Of a DNA stretch of 64,000 nt, positions 55,090 to 64,000 are shown in pieces. The stretch is from Typha latifolia. Taxonomy: Eukaryota > Streptophyta > Magnoliopsida > Poales > Typhaceae. The notes under the pieces were generated by a model, which was given only the letters and a program-made list of their open reading frames with translations, did no database searches and was not told the origin of the DNA. A program made the position numbers and the translations under genes. Every line of letters begins with the position of its first letter. The stretch's first letter is position 1. Location: positions 248,001 through 312,000 of the forward strand of contig CM034099.1 of NCBI GenBank assembly GCA_019914945.1. Direction: 5' to 3'.

Positions 55090-58000
55090 CTAATCATCCC
55101 AACCAGTAGGCTGAATTTCAAGGCCACCCCAATCAACTTCATAACGGGGTTGTTTTGAGGAATAATCATCCAGGTCAACTGGGTTGGAGCACTGGTTATG
55201 CGCATCACCACATTTGACTTCACTAATGTGCTGGCCATGTTCGACTTCACTAGTGTGCTGGTTTGGCATGTCTTCGTGCCACTCTACTTCACCATCAGCG
55301 TATGGGTGTGAGATGTCTTGCTTGTCATTATATGCAGCAAGTTCATCGACTGGATATTCATGCCTTTCTTGTGGAGGAAGAGGGCATCCTTGGTAAGAAC
55401 CATTATCTGCACAATACCTTAAAAGATTATCCCAGTGTGGATCCTGCAAAGTAGATGGCTTCAGTTTACTCGATAAAAGGATGAAAATGAGATCATGAGA
55501 AACTAAATCATATGAAACTTTGCTTGAGAAGTTGACAGATTTAAGACAATGAATAACAATGATAATAATAATAAAAGTTCCCGAATATACTGTTGGTACT
55601 TGGTACTTAATATGAATAAGAGGCTCAGAACAATTTATTGAGTCATATCTCAACATAAATGAGTGCAATCATCTAGAGAACCCTAATTTAGTCAGTCCAT
55701 TAGTATCATGAAAAACACACGTATGAATCATGACTGCATGAGGAGAACATGCTGAGTCTTGTGGATGTTTTTTATCCAGATACATTGTGCAGTATGCAAC
55801 AGTGTATTACGTAAATAGTAAACAATACATTTTGGGAGCATAAAAGTTGACAAATTAACAGATTAGTTAGTCCCACTTGCAGGAAAAATAAAAAAGTTAG
55901 AAGTAAATGCAAGAGTAACTATTCAACACCTGTTGAAAGGAATGAGCAGTACCTTAGTGATTATATGTGGATTTCCAACTATAATTAGCAATGATCTCGC
56001 ACGAGTGATGGCAACATTAAACCGTCTAGGGTTGCTCAGGAATCCCAAATTGTGTACTTTGTCAAAATCATTATGTTTAACAGTTGACCTGACAGTAGAA
56101 ACAATTATGATTTGCCTTTCCTGACCCTGAAATTGCTCGACACTTCCAACCTTCAAGTCTGGCATCTCAAGTGACTCCAAGGCTTTCTTTAACTTATGAA
56201 CTTGCTGTCGATAAGGAGTTATAACACCAATATCAGCCTCACTTAGATCAGCATTCCTCATCAACTTTCTTATTATCTCTACTACTTTACTGGCCTCAAT
56301 CCTATTGAACCATGATGGATTATTACCCTCCCTCTCATCACAGCCTTGAATTCCAACAAAAAGAACAGGAAATGACTTGTTAGGAAGGTCCATGCAATCA
56401 TAAACAGATGATGTGTTGTCTTCTTTACAAGCAATTAATTCACTGTTGTAAAAAAGTTTTGAAGGGAGCTCCAAGATGGCAGGGTGACAACGGTAATTTC
56501 TCACTAGCTTTGTCACATAGTTTTCATTGCCACATCCATAATATTTGCATTCAAAGAGCCTTTCCAAGTATGACCTGCCTAAACCATAGTTCTCTGCATC
56601 CTTTGAATAGATAACTGGTCCTAATTGCTTAGGGTCTCCTGCTAACACAATAACAGTGTCTCTTGCACACAAGCCTGATATAGGAACCATAGTCTCTGGT
56701 TCAGAGGCTTGACCAGCCTCATCCAGGAAAATATGTGAAAAGTGTCCTTGACGGATGCCCTCACCATATAGTAGGGATGCACTCATATAGGTTGAAATAA
56801 TGATCTTGTACCTCAACAAGGCTTTCAGTGGAGGACACTGGAAAACCATATCATTAAAGAAGCAAAAACGAAGAAAATCCGGTCTAACATCCTCATGGGG
56901 GCGGCTCGTGGCATTTAATCTAAATATTTCATTTTCTCGAACCACAATACCATCCATACCAAGGATTTTTTCCAACACATGGTCAGCTGCGGTATTTGAA
57001 GAAGCACATACAAGAATCCGTGATTTCCTCCTGGTCATGTATAGCTGTAGTATTGCCTCTATCAAAGTCATTGTCTTACCAGTCCCAGGTGGTCCGTGAA
57101 TGACATAAGGAGGAGCTCCTTTGCAACCAAGTATCATTCCAACTGAACGTGCTTGCTCATTATTAAGAGCTGGATTCAATAGTGTAAAAGAAGATGTCTT
57201 AATCACTCTCCTGAAAGATGATTGACAGGGAAATAGATGCTCCTGTCCCAAATTCTCTGCAGCATGAATAGCCTGGTAAAGCCTTCTCATGTTCAGCCTG
57301 TTGTATGCGAAGCTGACGTTATAAAGGTTTTCAGCTTGATGGCACATATGAAAGAGCTTATCAAATCTCAAAAATATTTCGTCAGCTTCAATTCTGTGAA
57401 TGTATCCCTGGGTGGAAAACCCCCATAAAATATAAGATCATATCAACCAATATGGCACGCATATGAAAGTTCAACTATTAAAGAGAAGCTTAAACATAAG
57501 AACAAACTTGATATGGGCGGATATCACTGTCTGGATCATCAGTAGCAAGTTGGGCAAGTATATAGTCCCCATAAATTATTGAAGGCCTCCTCTCAGCCAA
57601 GTCAGGGATCTCAAGCGACAAAAATTGATTGCCCCTCCTCTTCATGGTAACACACACCATGTCATGTGCTCTCATCGCCTCCTGCAGAAATTGTATTCAC
57701 AATTAAGCAGCAAGTAAAAGAAGAAAGGAAATAATATCCATTGCCTAACCTATGAAGGGTGATCTGATTACCTCCAAATGGATTTCTTCCATGACAACCA
57801 AAGTGCTGAAAAATTTTGCATAGTTATTAATGTTTAGTTCTTCTAGGGCCACATCAGGTATCTCTTTATGCTCAATAATTTCACGAATGTCCAGAGGTAT
57901 AGCATACTTAGGAAGCTTATACCTAAATCCTTGTGTATGTTGTCGAGTTGGGCGAGAACCTATCACATACTGGTCATGATCAAATTTCTTTCTCTGGCAG

Positions 58001-58557
58001 TATGGCCTGGAATAAGGTCTATTAGAAAATAAAGCTTGAGAAACTACATCTTCTGCCAAGAGAAATGCAACACGCTCAATTTTCTCATTTCCCACATCAA
58101 AATGCACAATTGAGGTATGCAGACCAATATCCCTTGGCTTACATGACAGCCAAATTGTGTGAGTCTGTCCTGGCTGAACTGTGTGGTCTTCCAAAGAATT
58201 TGAACCCATAAAAGCACGGTGTGCTTCCTCATCAGCATCATCCGATGGAGGTTTCATCATTGACAATGTATAGCTATCCTCTGGGCTTGAAGAGAAGATT
58301 CTCACACTCCACAATTCTATTGGTTCACTAGTGGTGTTTCTTATGCTGATCGAATCTACTGATGTTTCACCAATGAGAGCAGACTGCGGTTTCCCTCCAA
58401 CAAAAGGGAATGGAATAGTAATTATTACTGGATCTTCATCCAGTGGATCAAAACTATTGAGAGACTTATCATCCTCAAAATCCAAGAATCCTACATCTGA
58501 CTTATCACCAATTGTTGAGTATTCCTCATCCCAATCGTTTTGGACAGACGTTCCCAT
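55090..58557 (-). CDS. SDE3: SDE3/MOV10-type RNA helicase with AGO-hook tail
   Basis: Four exons, 58557-57772, 57681-57508, 57407-55953 and 55443-55090, all phase 0, give 922 residues. The start [14 protein letters not shown] matches the spacing of known SDE3 starts. An in-frame ATG 27 bases upstream (58584) overlaps a possible splice acceptor (ATGCAG|GATAAG) and is less likely. After an N-terminal domain come the SF1B helicase motifs: Walker A GPPGTGKT (425-432), [10 protein letters not shown] (from 549), GDPKQLGPV (about 577), [11 protein letters not shown] and FNVAITRAR. The short acidic, His-rich C-terminus ends [15 protein letters not shown], carrying WG and GW residues. In Arabidopsis SDE3 amplifies RNA silencing against transgenes and viruses and binds AGO proteins through such repeats. 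Arabidopsis SDE3 is somewhat longer (about 1000 residues). Confidence 0.92.
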
Positions 58558-59800
58558 TAATATGCCAATGTTCTTATCCTGCATGATTCACAAGATTATA
58601 ACGACTTTTTCTTTCTACACTTAATCCTTAAGGGGGAAAAGTGAAAAATAAGTTTCATCTAAACACTACTGACTATCACAACAAGAGGGAAAAAAAGAAG
58701 CGGTTTCATAAGGGAAGAATGAAATTGCTGATATTCATCACAAAAGAGTTCCATACAAAAACGAAAGAAACCAGAGATGCCCATGACCCATCTTTATAGT
58801 ATATCAAACCCATAAAAGAACATAACCCTCTCTCACAGGCAACAAAATTGAAATTCTTTTCTCAAACAAAAGCAACAATCAAGAGATATAATCCACAAAA
58901 ATGCACAATGTCTCGCAACATTTACTAATAGGAAATGGCTAATTTACTATAAATACCATAAACTGATCACACAGCGCTGAGGCGACAATGCTCTATGTAA
59001 ACATAAAGCAAATCATACAAATGTTTGGTTAGCTATTTTACTGATTCATCAACTTTCCACAAATTGGTGGTCAAATCAAAATTCAACAATTAGAGGGCTT
59101 TCTGGAGAAATTTGACAGATTCGACATCTGAAAAATTACTTGGTCATAACCCCCAGTCCTTGCACATTTCTTCCAGCATTATTGCAATTTATTCTATACC
59201 AGCAACAGGAGAAAGACCCAGGGCATAGTCATATACTCATGTGATGAACTGTGCAGAACATAAACAAAAAGAATCGAAAGACGTTACCCAATTCTACTTA
59301 TTTTTATTTCTTGCTATTGATCCATTTCAGCAACAAAAGAAAGTGCACCGATTACAAATTAATCTGCACAAAAGCACTCTGATTATAAAAGGACTCTGCC
59401 ATCACGTGAAAGACCGAGGAATACATTAATATCAAAAACTGCAAACTGTTCATGGCTTACGGCAAAACAATTCCCAATCGAAGATCCCAGAGAAGACTGG
59501 TATCATTTGAGAGAGCTGATTTAAACAAAACCCATTTCTCAAAATCAAGAAAAAAAGAAGAATGTGGGACAATACCAGAAACCCAACAGTTATCCCCACC
59601 GGAAAATTGAGAGGGACAAGCGTGAGGAACCAAGTCGGATAACTTGATGCACGTACTCAGGCGGCTATCTCCACCGAACCTTCTCGGGGGAGAAGCCGAG
59701 AGCGAGAGTGCGAGTAGACGGGTGGGACCGTGGGAAGCGCGAGGAGGACCGTGGGAATACGCGAGTTTGTTGCAGCCCCCCATGGGCTATAGTTAATGGG
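58558..59800 (-). other. SDE3-like 5' leader with probable 1.1-kb intron
   Basis: A GC-rich block at 59650-59790 looks like a non-coding first exon. A donor CTGA|GTACGT at 59657/59656 and the acceptor ATGCAG|GATAAG at 58579/58578 would remove about 1.08 kb. An open frame of 108 codons in the block (59783-59457) reads into the intron and has no resemblance to SDE3. No clear TATA box was seen. Confidence 0.45.
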
Positions 59801-60591
59801 CCCCCATTTGCTATGTCTGTTATCTCATCACCTAATCTAAGCTAAAACAGGGAACACTAAGAGGAGATCTAATGATTTTATGCCGCGTATCCAAAAGTTG
59901 AAAAGAAAGATATTTCCCCGAAACCACAAACTAGAACCTATGAGGTGTATATATACTTTTCTTTTTTAGTTAAAACTGTATCTTCGAAGTTGGAGAGTCA
60001 CATAAAGTAAAAGGTTTACATTCTTAATTTTAGTAGTGCAACTTTTCTCGTTGGCTCCACGAAAAAAGCGACATATTTATATGGGGGAAGGACAGTCCAG
60101 CAATTTTTTTTTATTTATGTGAGAGAAGCAGTAGGACTGTAGGATCCTAAGTGGGCTTTTAGATCGTTATAAATTAGTACAACTAGGCTCGACCCAACTA
60201 TTGCTGGATCGGATCAAACATTGTTGGGCCATCTGACTCGATTAGTCTTGTTCATATTTGTAGGCTTTATTTGTATTCGGACAAGGCTCAAGGCCAAGCC
60301 CAGCATAGTACGTACATACGTAGTAACGTAGAATACCATCCGTTGGTGAGTAAATTAATCATTGTTGGGGATTGGGGAGTCGTTAAATGTAGTTGGAACG
60401 GAATCAAGTGGAGGTGGATGCCGTTAAATACAACTGACAAATCTCACCTACCCACATACTCATGCATTCAGCGACGTGCCCTTATGTTTGTCCCCTTTCA
60501 CGTAAATTTCGTTTCTGACCATCCCCAACTTACTTTGTCTAGTTTCGCCCCTCTCGTCGCCGCGTCCGAGGACGTCAAAGCCACTCGTCGC
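59801..60591. other. Divergent promoter region between SDE3-like and hairpinin genes
   Basis: The SDE3-like gene (-) and the hairpinin precursor gene (+) diverge from here. A CATGCA half-RY word lies near 60464. The open frame at 60271-60705 has no motif and runs into the hairpinin promoter, so I do not call it. Confidence 0.5.
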
Positions 60592-60599
60592 CATGCATG
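60592..60599 (+). promoter_or_regulatory. RY element (CATGCATG), seed-type promoter signal
   Basis: A perfect CATGCATG lies 63 bases upstream of the TATA box of the hairpinin precursor gene. RY elements are bound by B3 factors (ABI3/FUS3 type) and drive seed storage-protein genes. Their presence agrees with a vicilin-related seed protein. Confidence 0.65.
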
Positions 60600-60654
60600 T
60601 CCGCACCGCTCGCCACGTTTCTCAGCCTCCCAAACCCCACCACCTTTTTCCTCT

Positions 60655-60662
60655 TATAAATC
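60655..60662 (+). promoter_or_regulatory. TATA box of the hairpinin precursor gene
   Basis: TTATAAAT lies 53 bases before the ATG at 60715, so transcription should begin near 60685. The leader would be short, as in many seed storage-protein genes. Confidence 0.7.
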
Positions 60663-60714
60663 CGGCCCTTCTTCTCTTCCGCTTGTCTCATCGTCTCTTA
60701 TCTAGTTCATAACA

Positions 60715-61623
60715 ATGGCGATCAGGGGGAAAAGCTTTGCTTCTTTCTTTCTTGTCCTCTCGGTTCTTCTACTCTCCTCCACCTTTGCTCTCTCCTACGA
60801 CCCCCAGCAGCAGCGGAGGCTGGAGGAATGCAAGCAAGAGTGCTCGGAGAGGTACCAAGGCTCACAACAGCAGCGATCTCAATGCATGAGGGAATGCCAG
60901 CAAGAGTACGGAGGAGAGAGGGGAAGTCGAGGCCAAGGTAGAGACGAGGAAGCGTGGGTAAACCCAAAGCCGCAAGAGGAGCTCCGCGAGTGCCGCCTCG
61001 ACTGCCGTTCCAGCCAAAACTCCCCGCAGATGCAGATGAAATGCGAGCGCGATTGCGAGCGGCGAGACCAACGGGGGAGATCAGATGACATGGTTACAAT
61101 AAACGCAGACCCAGAGCGAGAATACCAGCAATGCAGGCAACTATTTAGCTTACTCCGCGGCCGGCCTCTTTCTTTTTCTTAATTTAAAATTTTGAGTTAA
61201 TTAATGTTTAATTTGTATTGTAACAGGCAACGCTGCCAGCAGCAACGGCGGGGGCAGCGAGAGCAGCAGCAATGCGAAATGGAGTGCAGGGAGCGATACG
61301 AGCGAGAGAGGCAGCGTGGTGGCGGGGAGAGAGACAGCATGAGCATCAATAGTGATCCGGAACAGGAGTACCAGCAGTGCAGGAGGCAATGCCAGAGGCA
61401 GCGCGGCGGGCAGCGACAGGAGTGCGAATCGCGATGCGAGGAGAGATACAGAGAAAGGCGCAGAGACGGAGAAGAAACCGACCCCCAAGAGAAGCTGAGG
61501 GAATGCCAACGGCGGTGCCAGGAGAAGCCGTCCGGGCGGATGCAGCAGGAGTGCCGGATGCAATGCGAGGAACGCTACGGCCGAGGGAGATCTGCGGACG
61601 ATATGGTGATCGAGATGGTGTAA
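60715..61623 (+). CDS. Secreted multi-hairpinin (vicilin-buried peptide) precursor without cupin domain
   Basis: Exons 60715-61136 and 61227-61623 give 272 residues. A signal peptide (1-27, FFLVLSVLLLSSTFALS) precedes five modules of pattern C-x3-C-x10-13-C-x3-C: Cys 39/43/57/61, 93/97/110/114, 140/144/157/161, 192/196/207/211 and 234/238/250/254. The pattern is that of alpha-hairpinins and of the N-terminal region of vicilin-like antimicrobial precursors such as MiAMP2. Linkers are repeated too (DDMVTINADPEREYQQC, DSMSINSDPEQEYQQC, final SADDMVIEMV). The 7S cupin barrels that normally follow are absent; the frame ends in TAA, with AATAAA 190 bases later. Related peptides can act as antifungals or protease inhibitors; activity here is inferred. 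The 90-base intron has a GC donor (CAG|GCAACT). Without splicing, a 155-residue, two-module product would result. Confidence 0.85.
61137..61226 (+). other. GC-AG intron flanked by an 8-bp direct repeat
   Basis: The 90-base intron begins GCAACT and ends TTGTATTGTAACAG. The word CAGGCAAC occurs at both borders (61134-61141 and 61224-61231). The intron is AT-rich with a T-rich 3' part and contains in-frame stops. Removing it restores the CRQRC Cys pair of the third hairpin module, which is the main reason to call it an intron. Confidence 0.7.
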
Positions 61624-61813
61624 AGGAGGATGTAGGACGGTGGGGGCAAATTCCAATCTGTGATTGGAGTGCATGCTCTGGAGAGAGAGAGAGAGAGTGA
61701 GAGAGAGGGGCAGTTCTTGTAGATGGCTCTTCCGAGAGAGCTAACTGTGTAAGTTGTTTTTGTAGTTGAGTATGGCAACCAACTATGAAGGTCTGTATCT
61801 AGGAGTGTACTAG

Positions 61814-61819
61814 AATAAA
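61814..61819 (+). terminator. Polyadenylation signal of the hairpinin precursor gene
   Basis: AATAAA lies 190 bases after the stop codon, and a second similar word follows within about 20 bases. This supports transcript end near 61850 and therefore no cupin-coding exons downstream. Confidence 0.6.
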
Positions 61820-61849
61820 GGAGCTGCCTTTGAAATAAACCCCGATCAC

Positions 61850-63264
61850 CCCCTTCCCCTTCTCTTCCTTTGAGAAACTAACTGAATATAGATGTTATTT
61901 AAACTGCAAACAGGTACATACAAATATCAATCCATTTGTAAATAACTGACCTGCAAAATTCTAGCTAATTGGTTGCTAGAAAATTTGCAAGCGAGGAATT
62001 CTTGTATTTTATCATATGATTTTGAAGAAAAAGACATCCACGTATCGGACTTCTACTTTTCTCATGGAGGAATTAAATTTTGAAGAGGGAAAAAAGTAAA
62101 ATAATTGATTATTTTGGAGCCATCCACAGCTCTAATCTGTAGATGTAGATGTAGATGCGAGCGGCCGAAGAGAAAAGGTTGCCTTCTACTTTTCTGTAAT
62201 TTGGATCCTGAAACTACAGTTTCGGCCGCCGATCCATTCGAAACGGTCGGATCTAATTCAAACGGCTCGGATATAAAAGAGATGAGAATTTATAATAATT
62301 CTTCTTCTCTATTATTCTTCCCGGGTAATGTCGGCTGAGAACACCGAGTGGCGCAGAAGCAAGCGGTCAGTAGAGTTGTCGGATGAAGCATCCGTGGTAA
62401 GTTTTAGTATCTTGTACAATTGTCTTTCTAAGGTGAGGTGTTGAAAAAAAAAATGATGCCCTATAGATGTTCGATAGAAGTCCTCAGCGAGGAACTTGTA
62501 GGACACTAGGGCTTGAGAGAGGAGGATAGAATATCTTTTGTAGTAATGTGATCAATTTGGCTGCGGTGCTCTTGATTTCCTTTCCTTTTTCTAAACTTTT
62601 GTGATTAATTATAGCGTGATTTATTAATCGGTCGCTATCAAAGTTTATTTCCTTTCTCATTCTTCTTTTTCTCCTCACATCAGTTTGGATAATGGGTGTT
62701 CAATATGGGCTCAAAAATATTTTTTTTGTAAATTCAAATGATTGCTAGGGTGTGCTCCAACAACCTTTTTAATGTTGTATATTTGAACTATTTTTAGGAT
62801 GGTTGCTCTATTATTTTTGGATATTTTTTTCATGCTATTTCAATCATTATGATACTATTTAAGTAACGACTAAAAAATCGTTCGAATATTTTAAATTGAA
62901 ATTCTTCAAAATTTAAAAATCTTCAAATCTATATCTTCAAATTATTTATATATATGAATTCTTTATTTCAAAATTAATCTTCTATTTTAATATTTGATAA
63001 ATAAACTTGTCAATTACATAAGTTTATATAAAATCTTACATATTAAAACACTATATGATTCATCTTTTGCACTAATGTTGGTCAATAGATATTAATTCCA
63101 TTTCGTACCCTGTTCATTTGTGTGCTGCACTCTTGTCAGAGTTAAGGATCCAAGGAACCTCGTCAACTGAGTCTTCGCCATAATACTTTGTGCCAGAAAA
63201 TTTCATACCAAAGTCTTTTCCATTTTCTACCTCTACAATGTTGAGTCTTCGCCATGCTGGTGGC
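61850..63264. other. Intergenic spacer
   Basis: No gene is supported. 62100-62700 is of mixed composition with GATGTA repeats near 62140; 62700-63070 is very AT-rich. At 63114-63300 both strands are open; see the findings. Confidence 0.5.
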
Positions 63265-63980
63265 TTGTTGGACCTGTAGTAGTCCAAGCTCGTGACCTTT
63301 CTCGAATGGCTCTGGATTTGGAGACTGCAGTTGATGATCACAGATTTGAGAATGCATGGAAGGCTTATGAGAAACATATGCATACGAATGGGTTTCCTCA
63401 GAAATCAGTTTTACGTAAACTTATTACTGGTTTTGCTGAGACTTGTGATGCTTACTGGCTGAATAGAGCTTACAATTTAGTAAAAGGTAATATTTGAAGC
63501 AAAAGAAAACATGATTTATTGGAGAAAGAGGCTCGTATTATCTTATTCTTATTTACTTATTTCTTTATTCTCACAGGGTACGAGTTACCGGTTCTTTCTT
63601 CAAACATTGTGAGAAGAATAATACAGATAGAAGCATCTCTTTCTTTAGCAGCATGGTCTGGAGTAGTTGGGCGTATGTCCCAAACAGCAACTGGTGTGTT
63701 CCTCGTGCACAGCTAATTATGGAGATTGGTTACCTTTTCAAGGATAACAGGGTCGATCCATGCAAGAAAAGCAACAAGCTGTTATCAGAGAAGTTGCATG
63801 CATAGGTTGAACTGGTTAGGTTGAAACATGGGGTTCTCCACCCAACAGAGAGATGTTAGAGCATTTTTGGAATCTGACAAAATTAGCAAATTGGCAGCAT
63901 TTCTAGTCAAAGCAAGAAAATAAGAATGTTTGGCCTCCATCGAGAGCTCCACAGTTGTTCAAGTGATAAATGAATGCATT
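63265..63980 (+). pseudogene. PPR protein pseudogene fragment (At1g03100-like)
   Basis: A conserved PPR-gene segment reads VVVQARDLSRMALDLETAV, then KSVLRKLITGFAETCDAYWL, up to about 63480. It then breaks. KHDLLEKEARI continues in another frame near 63510. ELPVLSSNIVRRIIQIEASL and AAWSGVVGRMSQTATG follow to a stop at 63716, and QLIMEIGYLFKDNRVDP resumes in yet another frame, ending at TAG near 63805. Beyond that only noise is seen. At least two frameshifts and stops, with the first part of the protein missing, make it a pseudogene. The wording recalls Arabidopsis At1g03100, a mitochondrial PPR protein, from memory. One break could be an intron (acceptor TTCTCACAG near 63578), but not all of them. 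Confidence 0.7.
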
Positions 63981-64000
63981 TCTCCTAGGCCTCTTCTTAG

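Noticed and set aside
59457..59783. 108-codon frame as first coding exon of SDE3
   Set aside because: No similarity to SDE3 N-termini; better explained as non-coding leader with a donor at 59657/59656.
60271..60705. 144-codon plus-strand frame upstream of the hairpinin gene
   Set aside because: It overlaps the RY element and TATA box and has no domain; chance open frame in a promoter.
61201..61674. 157-codon minus-strand frame opposite the hairpinin exon
   Set aside because: Leu/His/Pro-rich complement of the Arg/Gln-rich plus-strand repeats; a shadow.

Overview
The window is nuclear DNA of a flowering plant. Its genes have many introns with GT..AG borders and plant-only families: PPR proteins, a Raf-like EDR1-type kinase, FLZ, DUF1677, nsLTP and an SDE3-type helicase. 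Intergenic DNA is AT-rich with degenerate LINE, copia, SINE-like and fold-back elements. The moderate GC content and the protein flavour suggest a non-grass monocot, perhaps a palm, but the species is a low-confidence inference. I built the exon models by hand from splice signals and reading phase. All multi-exon models close in frame.

Layout. 1-6990 (-): PQT3/RBBP6-type E3 ubiquitin ligase (DWNN, zinc knuckle, RING), whose 3' end runs off the left edge. 9987-11782 (+): two-exon P-class PPR protein. 15110-23896 (+): thirteen-exon EDR1/SIS8-like Raf MAPKKK. 25551-27918 (-): six-exon uncharacterised protein. 28.2-28.6 kb: SINE-like element. 29271-31869 (+): DYW-class PPR protein. 33609-34157 (+): small protein with a PNRC-like proline motif. 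37.3-39.1 kb: decayed LINE. 39626-40878 (-): one-pass membrane protein of unknown function. 41.1-41.95 kb: nested fold-back/MITE-like structure. 43929-44306 (-): DUF1677 protein. 44.3-51 kb: gene-poor stretch with a copia LTR remnant. 51634-52578 (+): FLZ protein, convergent with an nsLTP at 53424-53935 (-). 55090-58557 (-): SDE3/MOV10-type RNA helicase with a C-terminal WG/GW AGO-hook. 60715-61623 (+): secreted precursor of five alpha-hairpinin (vicilin-buried-peptide) modules with no cupin. 63.27 kb to the right edge (+): frameshifted PPR pseudogene.

The genes form no operon or obvious cluster and look like ordinary independent euchromatic genes. Loose functional themes are organellar RNA processing (PPRs), stress and defence signalling (PQT3-like, EDR1-like, SDE3, nsLTP, hairpinin precursor) and SnRK1/energy signalling (FLZ).

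The most interesting locus is the hairpinin precursor. Its only intron has a GC donor, both borders carry the same 8-bp word, and it interrupts one of five internal repeats while the others are continuous. That is what an intron gained by insertion would look like.
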